This document shows positions 55,201 through 63,369 of a DNA stretch of 64,000 bases, piece by piece (position 1 is the stretch's first letter; every line of letters starts with the position of its first letter). This DNA is from Streptomyces minutiscleroticus (GTDB taxonomy: Bacteria; Actinomycetota; Actinomycetes; Streptomycetales; Streptomycetaceae). The position numbers and the translations under genes are program-made. The stretch covers positions 62,001-126,000 of the forward strand of contig NZ_BMVU01000018.1 of NCBI RefSeq assembly GCF_014650875.1. The letters run 5' to 3'. The notes beneath the pieces are model-generated. The model worked only from the letters and a program-made list of their open reading frames with translations. It had not been told where the DNA came from and made no database searches.

Positions 55201-56462
55201 GGCTCTACCGGACCGGAGACATGGGCCGGTGGACCGCCGAGGGCACCATCGAGTTCCTCGGGCGCGTCGACCGCCAGGTGAAGATCCGCGGCCACCGCAT
55301 CGAACTGGGCGAGATCGAGGCGGTGCTCGGCCGCCACCCGGCGGTCCGCCAGTGCGTGGTGTCCTCGGTGCCCGGTCCCGACGGCCGGCCCCGGCTCGTC
55401 GCCCACCTCTCCCCCCGGGGAGCGAGCGCACCGCCGACCGCCGAGGAGCTGGCGCAGGCCCTGCGCGAGCGCCTGCCCGACTACATGGTCCCCGCACGGT
55501 TCGTCGTCCTGGACCAGCTGCCGGTCACGGCCAACGGGAAGATCGACCACGCGGCGCTGACCGCCGCACCGGCGGACGCCCGATCGGCCGGTGCGCCCGC
55601 ACCCGGCACGGCCTCTCCCGCCGGACCGCCCACCGGCCCACTCCCCGAGGACACCGGCACGGTCCCGGCCGTTCCCTCCCTCTCCTCCCCCGGCTCCGAT
55701 TCCACGGCCGCCGCGGTGGGCGAGGAGTGGGTCACCGCCGCACTCGCCGAGGCCGCCGCCCTGGGACTGGAGGCCGCGCTCGTGGTACGGCCCGGCCGGC
55801 TCCGCCCGGACCAGGCCCTGGACGCGGCCGCCCGGTGGCTGCGCAACGTAGCGCGCACCACCGACGCAACGACAGCCACACCGCGCCTGTCCGTCGACGG
55901 ACTGGCCGAAGTGGTCCGCCGCCCCGGCGGGACCAGCGACGCGACGCCCGGCACAGCCTTCGCCGCACCCCCCGCCGCGAGCACCGACCGGCCGCTGCCG
56001 CCCGACATGCCGGCTCCAGGCGCTGCGGCCGATGCCGACCGGCGCACCCCCGCGCCGTCCGCACCCCGCAGCGGGGGCGGACACGGTCCCGCCACCGCCG
56101 TTGATCCGGCCGTACTCGAAGCGCTGACCGCCATCCTGCGCGACTTCACGGACGAGCCGGTCACCCCCGACAGCACCTTCGGCGCTCTCGGGGCGACCTC
56201 GCTCACCCTGGTCCTCACCCACCGCAGACTCCGCGAGGGCATCGCCCCCCGCCTGGCGCTGGCCGACATGTTCGCGCACCCCACCGTCGCCGCCCTGGCC
56301 GCCCGTATCACCGCGCAACGCGCCATACACACCGCAGACGCCACGGACACCGCCGCCCCCACCGTCGACGGCACCCCGTCGACGCCCCCGCACGACGCAC
56401 GGCCCACGCGCAGGACCTCCCGCGTCGCCGCACGCGCCCTCGCCGAGGAGACCACGCGATGA
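52281..56462 (+). CDS. NRPS: carrier protein - heterocyclization - adenylation (Cys) - PCP
   Basis: 1393 residues from ATG 52281 (CGGAGA upstream; GTG 52215 is too close to the -10). Carrier at about 5-80 with GLESFTAVRL. Cyclization domain at about 115-540 with the core DVLLTDLAGW, where the third conserved residue of DxxxxDxxS is Gly. Adenylation domain at about 590-1100: FTSGSTGSPKGVE, YRTGDMGRW, NGKIDHAAL. Its specificity residues read by hand are D-L-F-N-L-S-L-I-W, the cysteine code. C-terminal PCP at about 1280-1355 with LGATSLT. It should load an aryl or other starter on the first carrier and form a thiazoline from cysteine. It overlaps the next gene by four bases (ATGA). Confidence 0.92.
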   Translation: MNQPVPSDDLLTCVIDCIAEVLGTPPQQIAATGPLAALGLESFTAVRLRRRIRERTGHDLPLTAFLGDTATARAITDRLVDAQSPGTASPGRCTDAPARIPANPAQTRRDEASEGFALTPIQASYLAGRAEGLPLGGVATFYYYEYDRTPEDTDPLADVARLEAAWNRLVEHHPMLRMTVDDRGLQHIQHAPGAYRIGVTDLRHEPADRVGETLSAQRRERSHQNRPTGSWPLFDVHATLLPDGRTRLHVGVDVLLTDLAGWMLLMRQWGRLVEDPSYRLPEPAARFPDLLRARAQDPEWTARRTRDRAYWAERAPSLPPAPRLPVLRDPANTTPPRFVRSAAALDAGTWAALRARCAEHAVTPTAALLAAFAVVLGRWGAGERICLNTTLFDRPEDAAEAEGVVGDFTTTALVGTPRFAPADWKGFADYATAVNHRFWEDLDHRSVSGVEVLRELRTRTSRPGQPLQPVGAPSHPVVFTSGVGLDADGEPPAAWIGQEVHGISQTPQVLLDHIVWDEGGRLRLAWDAVEGAFPDGWIPALLDAYVRLLRTLTEPTAWRDPSLGWDPTFRPEEPLDATPFPTAGPLLHDPAADAARRHPRRPALRTSTATVTHGRLADNAAAIADLLTAHGVGPGDMVAVACEKSAAQITAVLGVSAGGAGYLPVEPSWPAARIAAVCERAGVRHALTGRGVSVEWPADVVVHRLTAAGRPARGTTRPAGPATQGPAAQGSVTPRPDDLAYTIFTSGSTGSPKGVEIQHRAARVTVDDVVDRFSIGPEDRVLALSALSFDLSVFDVYGVLGAGGSLVLPDPARQRDPEHWLDLAGRHGVTVWNTAPALLEMLVEYAEMEPDAAAALSTLRLVMLSGDWIPLNLPDRLRRLAPQARVMSLGGATEASIWSITYPVEDVDPRWRSIPYGRALRGQSFLVLDEDGAPCPVGEAGELFIGGDALARGYTADPVQSAERFAVHPVLGRRLYRTGDMGRWTAEGTIEFLGRVDRQVKIRGHRIELGEIEAVLGRHPAVRQCVVSSVPGPDGRPRLVAHLSPRGASAPPTAEELAQALRERLPDYMVPARFVVLDQLPVTANGKIDHAALTAAPADARSAGAPAPGTASPAGPPTGPLPEDTGTVPAVPSLSSPGSDSTAAAVGEEWVTAALAEAAALGLEAALVVRPGRLRPDQALDAAARWLRNVARTTDATTATPRLSVDGLAEVVRRPGGTSDATPGTAFAAPPAASTDRPLPPDMPAPGAAADADRRTPAPSAPRSGGGHGPATAVDPAVLEALTAILRDFTDEPVTPDSTFGALGATSLTLVLTHRRLREGIAPRLALADMFAHPTVAALAARITAQRAIHTADATDTAAPTVDGTPSTPPHDARPTRRTSRVAARALAEETTR

Positions 56463-59400
56463 CCGCACCGACCACCCCCCGTCCGGACCACCCGCCCGTC
56501 AACGACGACCTGATCGCCGTCACCGCCCTGGACTGCCGCTTCCCCGGCGCTCCGGACACCCCGGCCTACTGGGACCTGCTGGCCGGCGGCCGCAGCGGAC
56601 TCACCCGGCACACCGAGCGGGAACTCGCCGCGAGCGGCGTGCCCGCACGGCTGTCGGCCAACCCCGCCCACGTACCCGTCAGCGGACTCATCGACGGACA
56701 GGACCGCTTCGACCCCGAACCGTTCGGCCTGACCGACGCCGAGGCGGCCGTCATGGACCCGCAGCAAAGGCTCTTCCTCGAAGCCTGCCTGCGGGCCCTG
56801 GAGAGCGCCGGGCACGGTGGCGGCGCCGGGGCGGGCGCGGTGGGCGTCTTCGCCGGTGCCGCCCACAGCGACTACCTGGCCCGCAACCTGGCCGACCGGT
56901 ACGCGGCCTCCGCGACCGACCCCGTCGGCAGTCTGCAGGCGGCCCTCGCGGGAGTGGCCGACTACCTGCCGCTGCACGTCGCGCACCGGCTCGCGCTGAC
57001 CGGTCCCGCCATCGCGGTGGGCACCGCCTGCTCGACCTCCCTGGTCGCCGTGCACCTGGCCGTGCAGTCCCTGCTGGCGGGCGAGTGCGACACCGCGCTC
57101 GCCGGCGGGTCCTCCCTGATCGTCCCGCAGGGCCGGGGCTACCTGCACGTCCCCGACGGGATCTTCTCCGCCGACGGACACGTGCGCGCCTTCTCGGCCG
57201 ATGGCACGGGCATCGTGCACACCCAGGGCGTCGGCGTGGCCGTGCTGCGCCGGCTGAAGGACGCGCTCGCCGACGGCGACCCGGTCCTGGCCGTCGTGCA
57301 CGGCTCCGCCGTCAACAACGACGGCGGCGACCGCACCGGCTTCACGGCCCCCTCGCCGCGCGGGCAGGCCCGCGTCGTCTCCGAGGCCCTCGCCGTCGCC
57401 GGCCTCACCCCGCGGGACATCTCCTACGTCGAGGCGCACGGCACCGCCACCCGGCTCGGCGACGTCGTCGAGGTCGCCGCGCTGCGCCGCGTCTTCGGCG
57501 ACACCGGCCCGGCCTGGTGCGCGCTGGGCTCGGTCAAGAGCAACATCGGGCACGCCAACTCGGCCGCCGGCATCGCCGGATTCGCCAAGACCGTCCTCGC
57601 CCTGCACCACGGCCTGCTGCCGCCCACCCTCGACGCCCTGCCCCTCAACCCCGACCTCGGCCTGGACGGCTCCCCCTTCACCGTCGTCCACGAGGCCACG
57701 CCCTGGACCGGGCACCGGTACGCGGGGGTGAGCTCCTTCGGCATCGGCGGCACCAACTGCCACGTCGTCCTGGGCAGCGCCCCCGTACGGCCCGAGCCGC
57801 CCGCCGACCCGCGTCCGCAGCTGGCCCTGCTCAGCGCGCACCGCGACGACGCCCTGGAACGCCTGGCCGACGCCACCGCCACCGCGCTGCGGACGAGCGC
57901 GGCCGGCACCGCCGACGCCGCGTACACCCTGCACACCGGCCGCGGCACCCTGGCGCACCGCGCCGCCGCCGTCCTCACCGGTGACACGGAGACCGACACC
58001 CGGGCCCTGCGCACCGCAGCCCGCCGACGTCCCGGCCCCGCCCGCCCAAGGGTCGTGCTCGCCTTCCCCGGCGCCGGGGCGCAGTACGCGGGCATGGGCC
58101 GCGACCTGTACGCCCAGGAGGAGGAGTTCGCGCGCACCGTGCGCGAGTGCGCCGGCCTCTTCGACGACGGCACCGGCGTCGGCCTGACCGAGCTCGTCAC
58201 GGCCGATCCCTCCGACGACCGGGCGCGCCGGCTGCTGCGCGACCCCGCCTTCGGCCTCCCCGCCCTGTTCACCGTCTCCCTCGCCACCGCGCGCACCCTG
58301 CGCTCCTGGGGCGTCGAGCCGGACGCGGTGGTGGGCCACAGCCTCGGCGAGTACGCGGCCGCCGTGCTGGCCGGGGCCCTGTCCCTGCCGGACGCGGCGA
58401 ACCTGGTGGCGGTCCGCTCGCACGGCGTGTCCCGGGTGGCCGGCGGCGGGGCGATGCTGACGGTCCCGCTGTCCGAAGAGCACACCCTGGCCCTGCTCGC
58501 CGACCACCCCGGCCTGGACCTGGCCGCCGTCAACAGCCCGCGGTCCTGCGTGGTGTCCGGGCCCTCGCAGGCCGTCGCCGCACTGGAACGCGTCCTCACC
58601 GCCCGAGGCGAGCGCACCGCACGGCTCCACGTCGACGCGGCCCTGCACTCCCGGCTGGTCGACCCGGTCCTGCCCGAACTGCGCGCGGCCGCCGCGGCCG
58701 TCGACTCGCGGACTCCCGCCGTCCCGCTCGCCACGACGCTCACCGGGAAGTGGCTGCACACCGCGCCCGACGCCGACCACTGGGCGGCCCACCTGCGCTC
58801 CACGGTGCGCTTCTCCGACGCCCTGGCCACCGCCCTGGAGGGGGGACCGGCCGTCCTGGTGCAGGCCGGGCCGGGCAGCGCGCTGCTCCAACTGGCCCGC
58901 GGGCAGCGGGACACCCGGCCGCCCGCCACCGTGGCCACCTTCCCCGACCGTGACGAGACCCGCGGCGGGCGCGCCGCGCTGCTCGCGGCCGCCGGGGAGC
59001 TGTGGACGTACGGGATCGACCTGGACGCCACCGCCCTGCACCGCCCGGGACGCCGCCGGATCGCCCTGCCAGGCCTTCCCCTCACCCCCCGCAGGCTGTG
59101 GATCGACCCGCCCGCCGCGCATCCCGCGCAGGGACGTCCTGCCGCGGGGGCACCGGACCCGGCCGACGGCGGTGCCACCCCCGCACCGGCCGCACCCGAC
59201 GAGACCGAGCCCTTCCAACTGCCCATGTGGCGGCGCACGCCCCCGCCCGCCGCGCACCGGCCGGAGCCGGCGGGCCGGTGGCTCGTCGACGGCCCGCAGG
59301 GTTCACCGGTGCAGGAACAGATCCGTACCGCGCTCGCCGCCGCCGGGGCCAGCACCGTCACCCTCGACGAGGCCGCCCGCACCCCGGACACACCCTGCAC

Positions 59401-62400
59401 GGGCGTGATCGTGATCGACTCGTGCGACGGTTCCGCCCCCATGGAGGAGAGCGGCGACGGGACCGGTCCCGCCGAGGCCGTGACCGCGTCGGTCCTGCGC
59501 TACGCGCGGCTGGCCCGGACGATCGCCGCCTGGGCGCACCGGACCTGTCTGCTGCACGTCAGCCGGAACGCCCAGCAGGTGGAGAGCGCCGACCGGCCGA
59601 CGGCCCACGGCGCCGCGGCCCTCGCCGTGCCCCGCGTCCTGGCCCAGGAGTTCCCCGGACTGCGCTGGCGCGCCCTGGACCTGCCGGCCGGACCGCCGGA
59701 CGCCGCCGCCCTGCGCGCCGTGTGCGCGGAGGCCGCGGACCTGGCGTCCGGTGCCCCCGGCGGCGTCGAGAGCGCCGTGCGCGGCGGCCACCGCTGGATA
59801 CGGGGCATCGCTCCCTGGCGGCCGGCCGAGCCGGTGGCGGACACGGACGAGCACGCCGGTGCCGGTACCGGCACCGCGGTGGTCCTCGGCGGACTCGGCG
59901 ACGTGGGCCTGGCCCTCGCCGGGCACCTGGCCCGCTCCGGACGGCGGGTCGTGGTGACCGGCCGCACCGGACTCGACCCGGACCCCGAACCGGGCAGCAC
60001 CATGGCCGAGCGCGCCGCGACCGTACGCCTCCTGCGCGAGACCGGCGCCGACCTGGAGGTCCGCGCCGTGGACGCCGCCGACCCGCGTGCCACCGCCGGC
60101 CTGCTGCGCGAGCTGACCGACCGTGACGGCCCGCTGGACGTGGTCGTGCACGCCGCCGGCGTGGTCGCGTCCGCGGCGGTCGCACCGCTGCGGGCCACCG
60201 AGGAGCAGGCCGTACGCGCCCACGCACAGGCCAAGGTCACGGCCGCCCTGGCGCTGCGCGCCGCCGTGCGAGCCCTCCCGGCCGGCCGTCGGCCGGGCAC
60301 CGTCCTGCTGATGTCCTCGGCCACGGCGCTCGTCGGCGGCCTGGGCCTGGCCCCGTACGCCGCGGTCAACCGCTACCTGGACGCGCTGGCCGAGCACGAG
60401 CACGGCGCGGACCCGGCGGCGACCCGCTGGCTCAGCGTGGCCTGGGACGCCTGGCGCGTGGGCCCGGGCCTCACCGAGCGCACGGTGGCCGCCCGGCACT
60501 CGATCGGCCTGGCGGACGGCATGCGCTCCCTGGACCGGCTGCTCGCGCTGGCGGCCCAGGGCCGTGCCCCGGCTACCGTCGCGGTCTCCCCGGCCGACCT
60601 CGCGCCCCGCACCGCGGGTGTCGCCACCGTCGTCCCCGCCCCCGGCGGCTCCGCTCCCGCCGGGACCGCCGCGCAGCCGCGGACCGGTGCGGAGCTCCAC
60701 ACCGCCGCGGAGACCGAACTGGCCGCCCTGTGGACGGAGTTGCTCGGCTTCCCCGTCACCGAGCGCGACGCCGACTTCTTCGCGCTCGGCGGTCACTCCC
60801 TGCTGGCCACCCGGATGCTGGCCCGGCTGCGCGACGACCACGGCGCCGACCTGCGACTGCAGGACCTGCTCGCCCGGCCGACGATCGCGGCCCTGGCCCC
60901 GCTGCTGCCCGGCGGGCCCGAGGACGCCGACCCGTCGCCCGCCGCACCGCGCGCCGCGACCGCACCCGGTGGCGGACAGGACGACGCCCCGGACGACGGC
61001 CCGCGGGAATTCCCCCTCACCCGGGTGCAGCACGCCTACTGGGTCGGCGGTTCGGGCGGCTACGGCCTGGGCGACGTACCGTGCTCCTTCCACCTGGAGT
61101 ACGACTGCGCCGGCCTGGACACCGACCGCTACGAGGCGGCGTGGAACGCGGTGATCGCCCGCCATCCGATGCTGCGCGCGGTCGTCTCGCCGGAGGGCCG
61201 CAACCGGGTCCTCGACCGGGTGCCCCGCTACCGCATCCGCGTCCAGGACCTGACCCGGTACGACGACGCCGAGCGCGCCCGGCGGCTGGAACGCGTCCGG
61301 GAGCGCATGGTGCGCCGCGAACCCCGCCCGGGCCGCTGGCCCCTGGTCGACATCCGGGCCGCCCGGCTGCCCGGCGACGTCGTCCGCCTGTTCGTCGACG
61401 TCGACGTCCTGGTCTGCGACACCGCCAGCTACCTGATCTGGGACCGCGAACTGCGCACCCTCTACCAGGACCCCCGCGTCCAGCTGCCGCCCCTGCGGAC
61501 CACCTTCGCCGACTGCGTGGCCGCGCTCGAACGCCGTACCGAGGGCCCCGGGTTCGCCCGCGCCGCCGCCTACTGGCGCGCCCGGCTGGACGCGGACGGC
61601 CTGCCCGGCGCCCCCGCGCTGCCCGTGCGGCCCCAGGAGCCGGGCGAGCGGCCCCGTTTCGCGCGCCGCACGGCCCGTCTGGAGCCGGACCGCTGGGACG
61701 CGTTGAAGGCCGAGGCCGCCCGGCGCGGCCTGACCCCCACGGCCGTCCTGCTGGCGGCCTACGGCGAAGCCCTCGGCACCTGGGCACGGCAGGACCGTTT
61801 CTCCATCACCCTGACCCTCTTCGACCGGCCGGCGGACCTGCCCGGCGCGGACGACGTGGTCGGCGACTTCACCTCGCTGATGCTGCACACGGTGGACCGC
61901 TCGCGCGGCACCCGCTTCGCCGACGCCGCCGCGCGGGCCCAGCGCACCCTGTTCGAGGACCTGGACCACCGGGAGTTCTCCGCCCTGGACCTGCTCGCCG
62001 AGAAGTCCTCGCGCACCGGGCGCACCGAGTCCGTCCCCGTCGTCTTCACCAGCGCGCTGGGCCTGTCCGGTCCGCTGGGCGGCGGACACGACCTGGACTG
62101 GGTCGGCACACCCGTGTACGGCGTGAGCAGCACCCCGCAGACCTGGCTGGACCACCAGGTGATCGAGCAGCACGGTGCGCTCCTGCTGCAGTGGGACGTA
62201 CTGGAGAACGCGCTGCCCGCCGACGAGGCGGACGCGGCGTTCGGGGCCTACGCCGCGCGGGTGCGGCGGCTGGCCGAGGACGTGCGGGAGTGGGAGCTCG
62301 GCGCCCCCGGCGCACCTCACGCCGCGCCCGCCCTCCCGACCCCTGCGGCTCGCGCACCGGAGAACCGGGCGGCGGCCCCCGCGACCGCTTCCGTACCGTC

Positions 62401-63319
62401 CGAGGAGCCCGGCACCGACGCCGACGCGGTCCTGCTGCTGCACGACGGCGGCACCGGCCGGGGCGGCAGGGACGACCGCCCGCTGTTCCTGATGCATCCC
62501 TCCGGCGGGGACGTGCTGTGCTACGGCGAACTCGTCCGTCACCTCACCGACGGCCGCCCCGTCGCGGCGCTCACCGACCCCGCCCTGACCGGCGGCACGG
62601 GGCCGCGGACCATCGCCGAGATGACGGACCGTTACCTCGCCGCGGTCCGCGCCCGCCAACCGCACGGCCCCTACCTGCTGGGCGGCTGGTCGATGGGCGG
62701 CACGGTCGCGCACCAGATGGCCGTCGAGCTCGAACGGCGCGGTGAGCGGACCGACCTCCTGATCATGATCGACTCCAACACCCCCGACCGTATCCGGGCG
62801 CTGGGCGGCGCCGACCGCGCCCAGGACACCGCCTTCGCCGCCGTGCGCTACCTGCGCTCGCTGGAGGCCTTCCTCGACCTGGACCTCGGGCTCGGCGCGG
62901 ACGGGGACGTACGGGCCGCCTGGCGGGAGCTGCCTCCGGAGGAGGTGCGCCGGGCCGTGACCGGACGCCTGCGGGCGGCGGGCCTGCTCAGCCCGAAGGA
63001 CACCGCCGACAAGCGCCTGGAGGTCTTCGAGCGCCACCTGCGGGCGCTGGCGGACCACCGGGCCGGGCACCTCACCGACCCGGCCACCCGGCTGCTGCTC
63101 GTCGCCGCGTCCCGCCGCTCGCCGCACAACGCCGGCGTCGGCATGGGCGTCGACGACGCCGCCGACCTGCCCGCCCTGGGCTGGCTGCCGCACGTCAGCG
63201 GCCCCGTCGACGCGCACACCGTCGAGGGCCACCACTACTCGCTGCTGCACGACCCGGCCGTACGGCGGACCGCGGCCCTGATCGACCAGGCCCTGGCCGC
63301 CGTACGTACCGGCCGCTGA
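56459..63319 (+). CDS. Hybrid PKS-NRPS: KS-AT-KR-ACP-Cy-TE
   Basis: 2286 residues. KS at 15-440 with active Cys in TACSTSLVAVH and His in EAHGTATRLGD and KSNIGHANSA. AT at about 530-830 with GHSLGEYAAA. KR at about 1138-1370 with GGLGDVGLALAGHLA and the YAAVN active-site segment. ACP at about 1414-1480 with GGHSLLATRML. Cyclization domain at 1517-1950 with a complete DVLVCDTAS core. Type I thioesterase at about 2004-2286 with GWSMGGT and His in EGHHYSLL. The layout is like yersiniabactin HMWP1, but no methyltransferase domains and, unusually, no PCP or A domain between Cy and TE are seen. It extends the thiazoline intermediate by one ketide and probably releases it. Confidence 0.92.
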   Translation: MTAPTTPRPDHPPVNDDLIAVTALDCRFPGAPDTPAYWDLLAGGRSGLTRHTERELAASGVPARLSANPAHVPVSGLIDGQDRFDPEPFGLTDAEAAVMDPQQRLFLEACLRALESAGHGGGAGAGAVGVFAGAAHSDYLARNLADRYAASATDPVGSLQAALAGVADYLPLHVAHRLALTGPAIAVGTACSTSLVAVHLAVQSLLAGECDTALAGGSSLIVPQGRGYLHVPDGIFSADGHVRAFSADGTGIVHTQGVGVAVLRRLKDALADGDPVLAVVHGSAVNNDGGDRTGFTAPSPRGQARVVSEALAVAGLTPRDISYVEAHGTATRLGDVVEVAALRRVFGDTGPAWCALGSVKSNIGHANSAAGIAGFAKTVLALHHGLLPPTLDALPLNPDLGLDGSPFTVVHEATPWTGHRYAGVSSFGIGGTNCHVVLGSAPVRPEPPADPRPQLALLSAHRDDALERLADATATALRTSAAGTADAAYTLHTGRGTLAHRAAAVLTGDTETDTRALRTAARRRPGPARPRVVLAFPGAGAQYAGMGRDLYAQEEEFARTVRECAGLFDDGTGVGLTELVTADPSDDRARRLLRDPAFGLPALFTVSLATARTLRSWGVEPDAVVGHSLGEYAAAVLAGALSLPDAANLVAVRSHGVSRVAGGGAMLTVPLSEEHTLALLADHPGLDLAAVNSPRSCVVSGPSQAVAALERVLTARGERTARLHVDAALHSRLVDPVLPELRAAAAAVDSRTPAVPLATTLTGKWLHTAPDADHWAAHLRSTVRFSDALATALEGGPAVLVQAGPGSALLQLARGQRDTRPPATVATFPDRDETRGGRAALLAAAGELWTYGIDLDATALHRPGRRRIALPGLPLTPRRLWIDPPAAHPAQGRPAAGAPDPADGGATPAPAAPDETEPFQLPMWRRTPPPAAHRPEPAGRWLVDGPQGSPVQEQIRTALAAAGASTVTLDEAARTPDTPCTGVIVIDSCDGSAPMEESGDGTGPAEAVTASVLRYARLARTIAAWAHRTCLLHVSRNAQQVESADRPTAHGAAALAVPRVLAQEFPGLRWRALDLPAGPPDAAALRAVCAEAADLASGAPGGVESAVRGGHRWIRGIAPWRPAEPVADTDEHAGAGTGTAVVLGGLGDVGLALAGHLARSGRRVVVTGRTGLDPDPEPGSTMAERAATVRLLRETGADLEVRAVDAADPRATAGLLRELTDRDGPLDVVVHAAGVVASAAVAPLRATEEQAVRAHAQAKVTAALALRAAVRALPAGRRPGTVLLMSSATALVGGLGLAPYAAVNRYLDALAEHEHGADPAATRWLSVAWDAWRVGPGLTERTVAARHSIGLADGMRSLDRLLALAAQGRAPATVAVSPADLAPRTAGVATVVPAPGGSAPAGTAAQPRTGAELHTAAETELAALWTELLGFPVTERDADFFALGGHSLLATRMLARLRDDHGADLRLQDLLARPTIAALAPLLPGGPEDADPSPAAPRAATAPGGGQDDAPDDGPREFPLTRVQHAYWVGGSGGYGLGDVPCSFHLEYDCAGLDTDRYEAAWNAVIARHPMLRAVVSPEGRNRVLDRVPRYRIRVQDLTRYDDAERARRLERVRERMVRREPRPGRWPLVDIRAARLPGDVVRLFVDVDVLVCDTASYLIWDRELRTLYQDPRVQLPPLRTTFADCVAALERRTEGPGFARAAAYWRARLDADGLPGAPALPVRPQEPGERPRFARRTARLEPDRWDALKAEAARRGLTPTAVLLAAYGEALGTWARQDRFSITLTLFDRPADLPGADDVVGDFTSLMLHTVDRSRGTRFADAAARAQRTLFEDLDHREFSALDLLAEKSSRTGRTESVPVVFTSALGLSGPLGGGHDLDWVGTPVYGVSSTPQTWLDHQVIEQHGALLLQWDVLENALPADEADAAFGAYAARVRRLAEDVREWELGAPGAPHAAPALPTPAARAPENRAAAPATASVPSEEPGTDADAVLLLHDGGTGRGGRDDRPLFLMHPSGGDVLCYGELVRHLTDGRPVAALTDPALTGGTGPRTIAEMTDRYLAAVRARQPHGPYLLGGWSMGGTVAHQMAVELERRGERTDLLIMIDSNTPDRIRALGGADRAQDTAFAAVRYLRSLEAFLDLDLGLGADGDVRAAWRELPPEEVRRAVTGRLRAAGLLSPKDTADKRLEVFERHLRALADHRAGHLTDPATRLLLVAASRRSPHNAGVGMGVDDAADLPALGWLPHVSGPVDAHTVEGHHYSLLHDPAVRRTAALIDQALAAVRTGR

Positions 63320-63369
63320 GCCCCGCCCCGACACCGTCCGCCACCACCAGAACCCCGCGGAAAGCGACC

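Noticed and set aside
59303-63334. 1343-residue open frame antisense to the PKS/NRPS
   Set aside because: Complement of a high-GC megasynthase; composition is Gly/Gln/Val-rich with no motifs.
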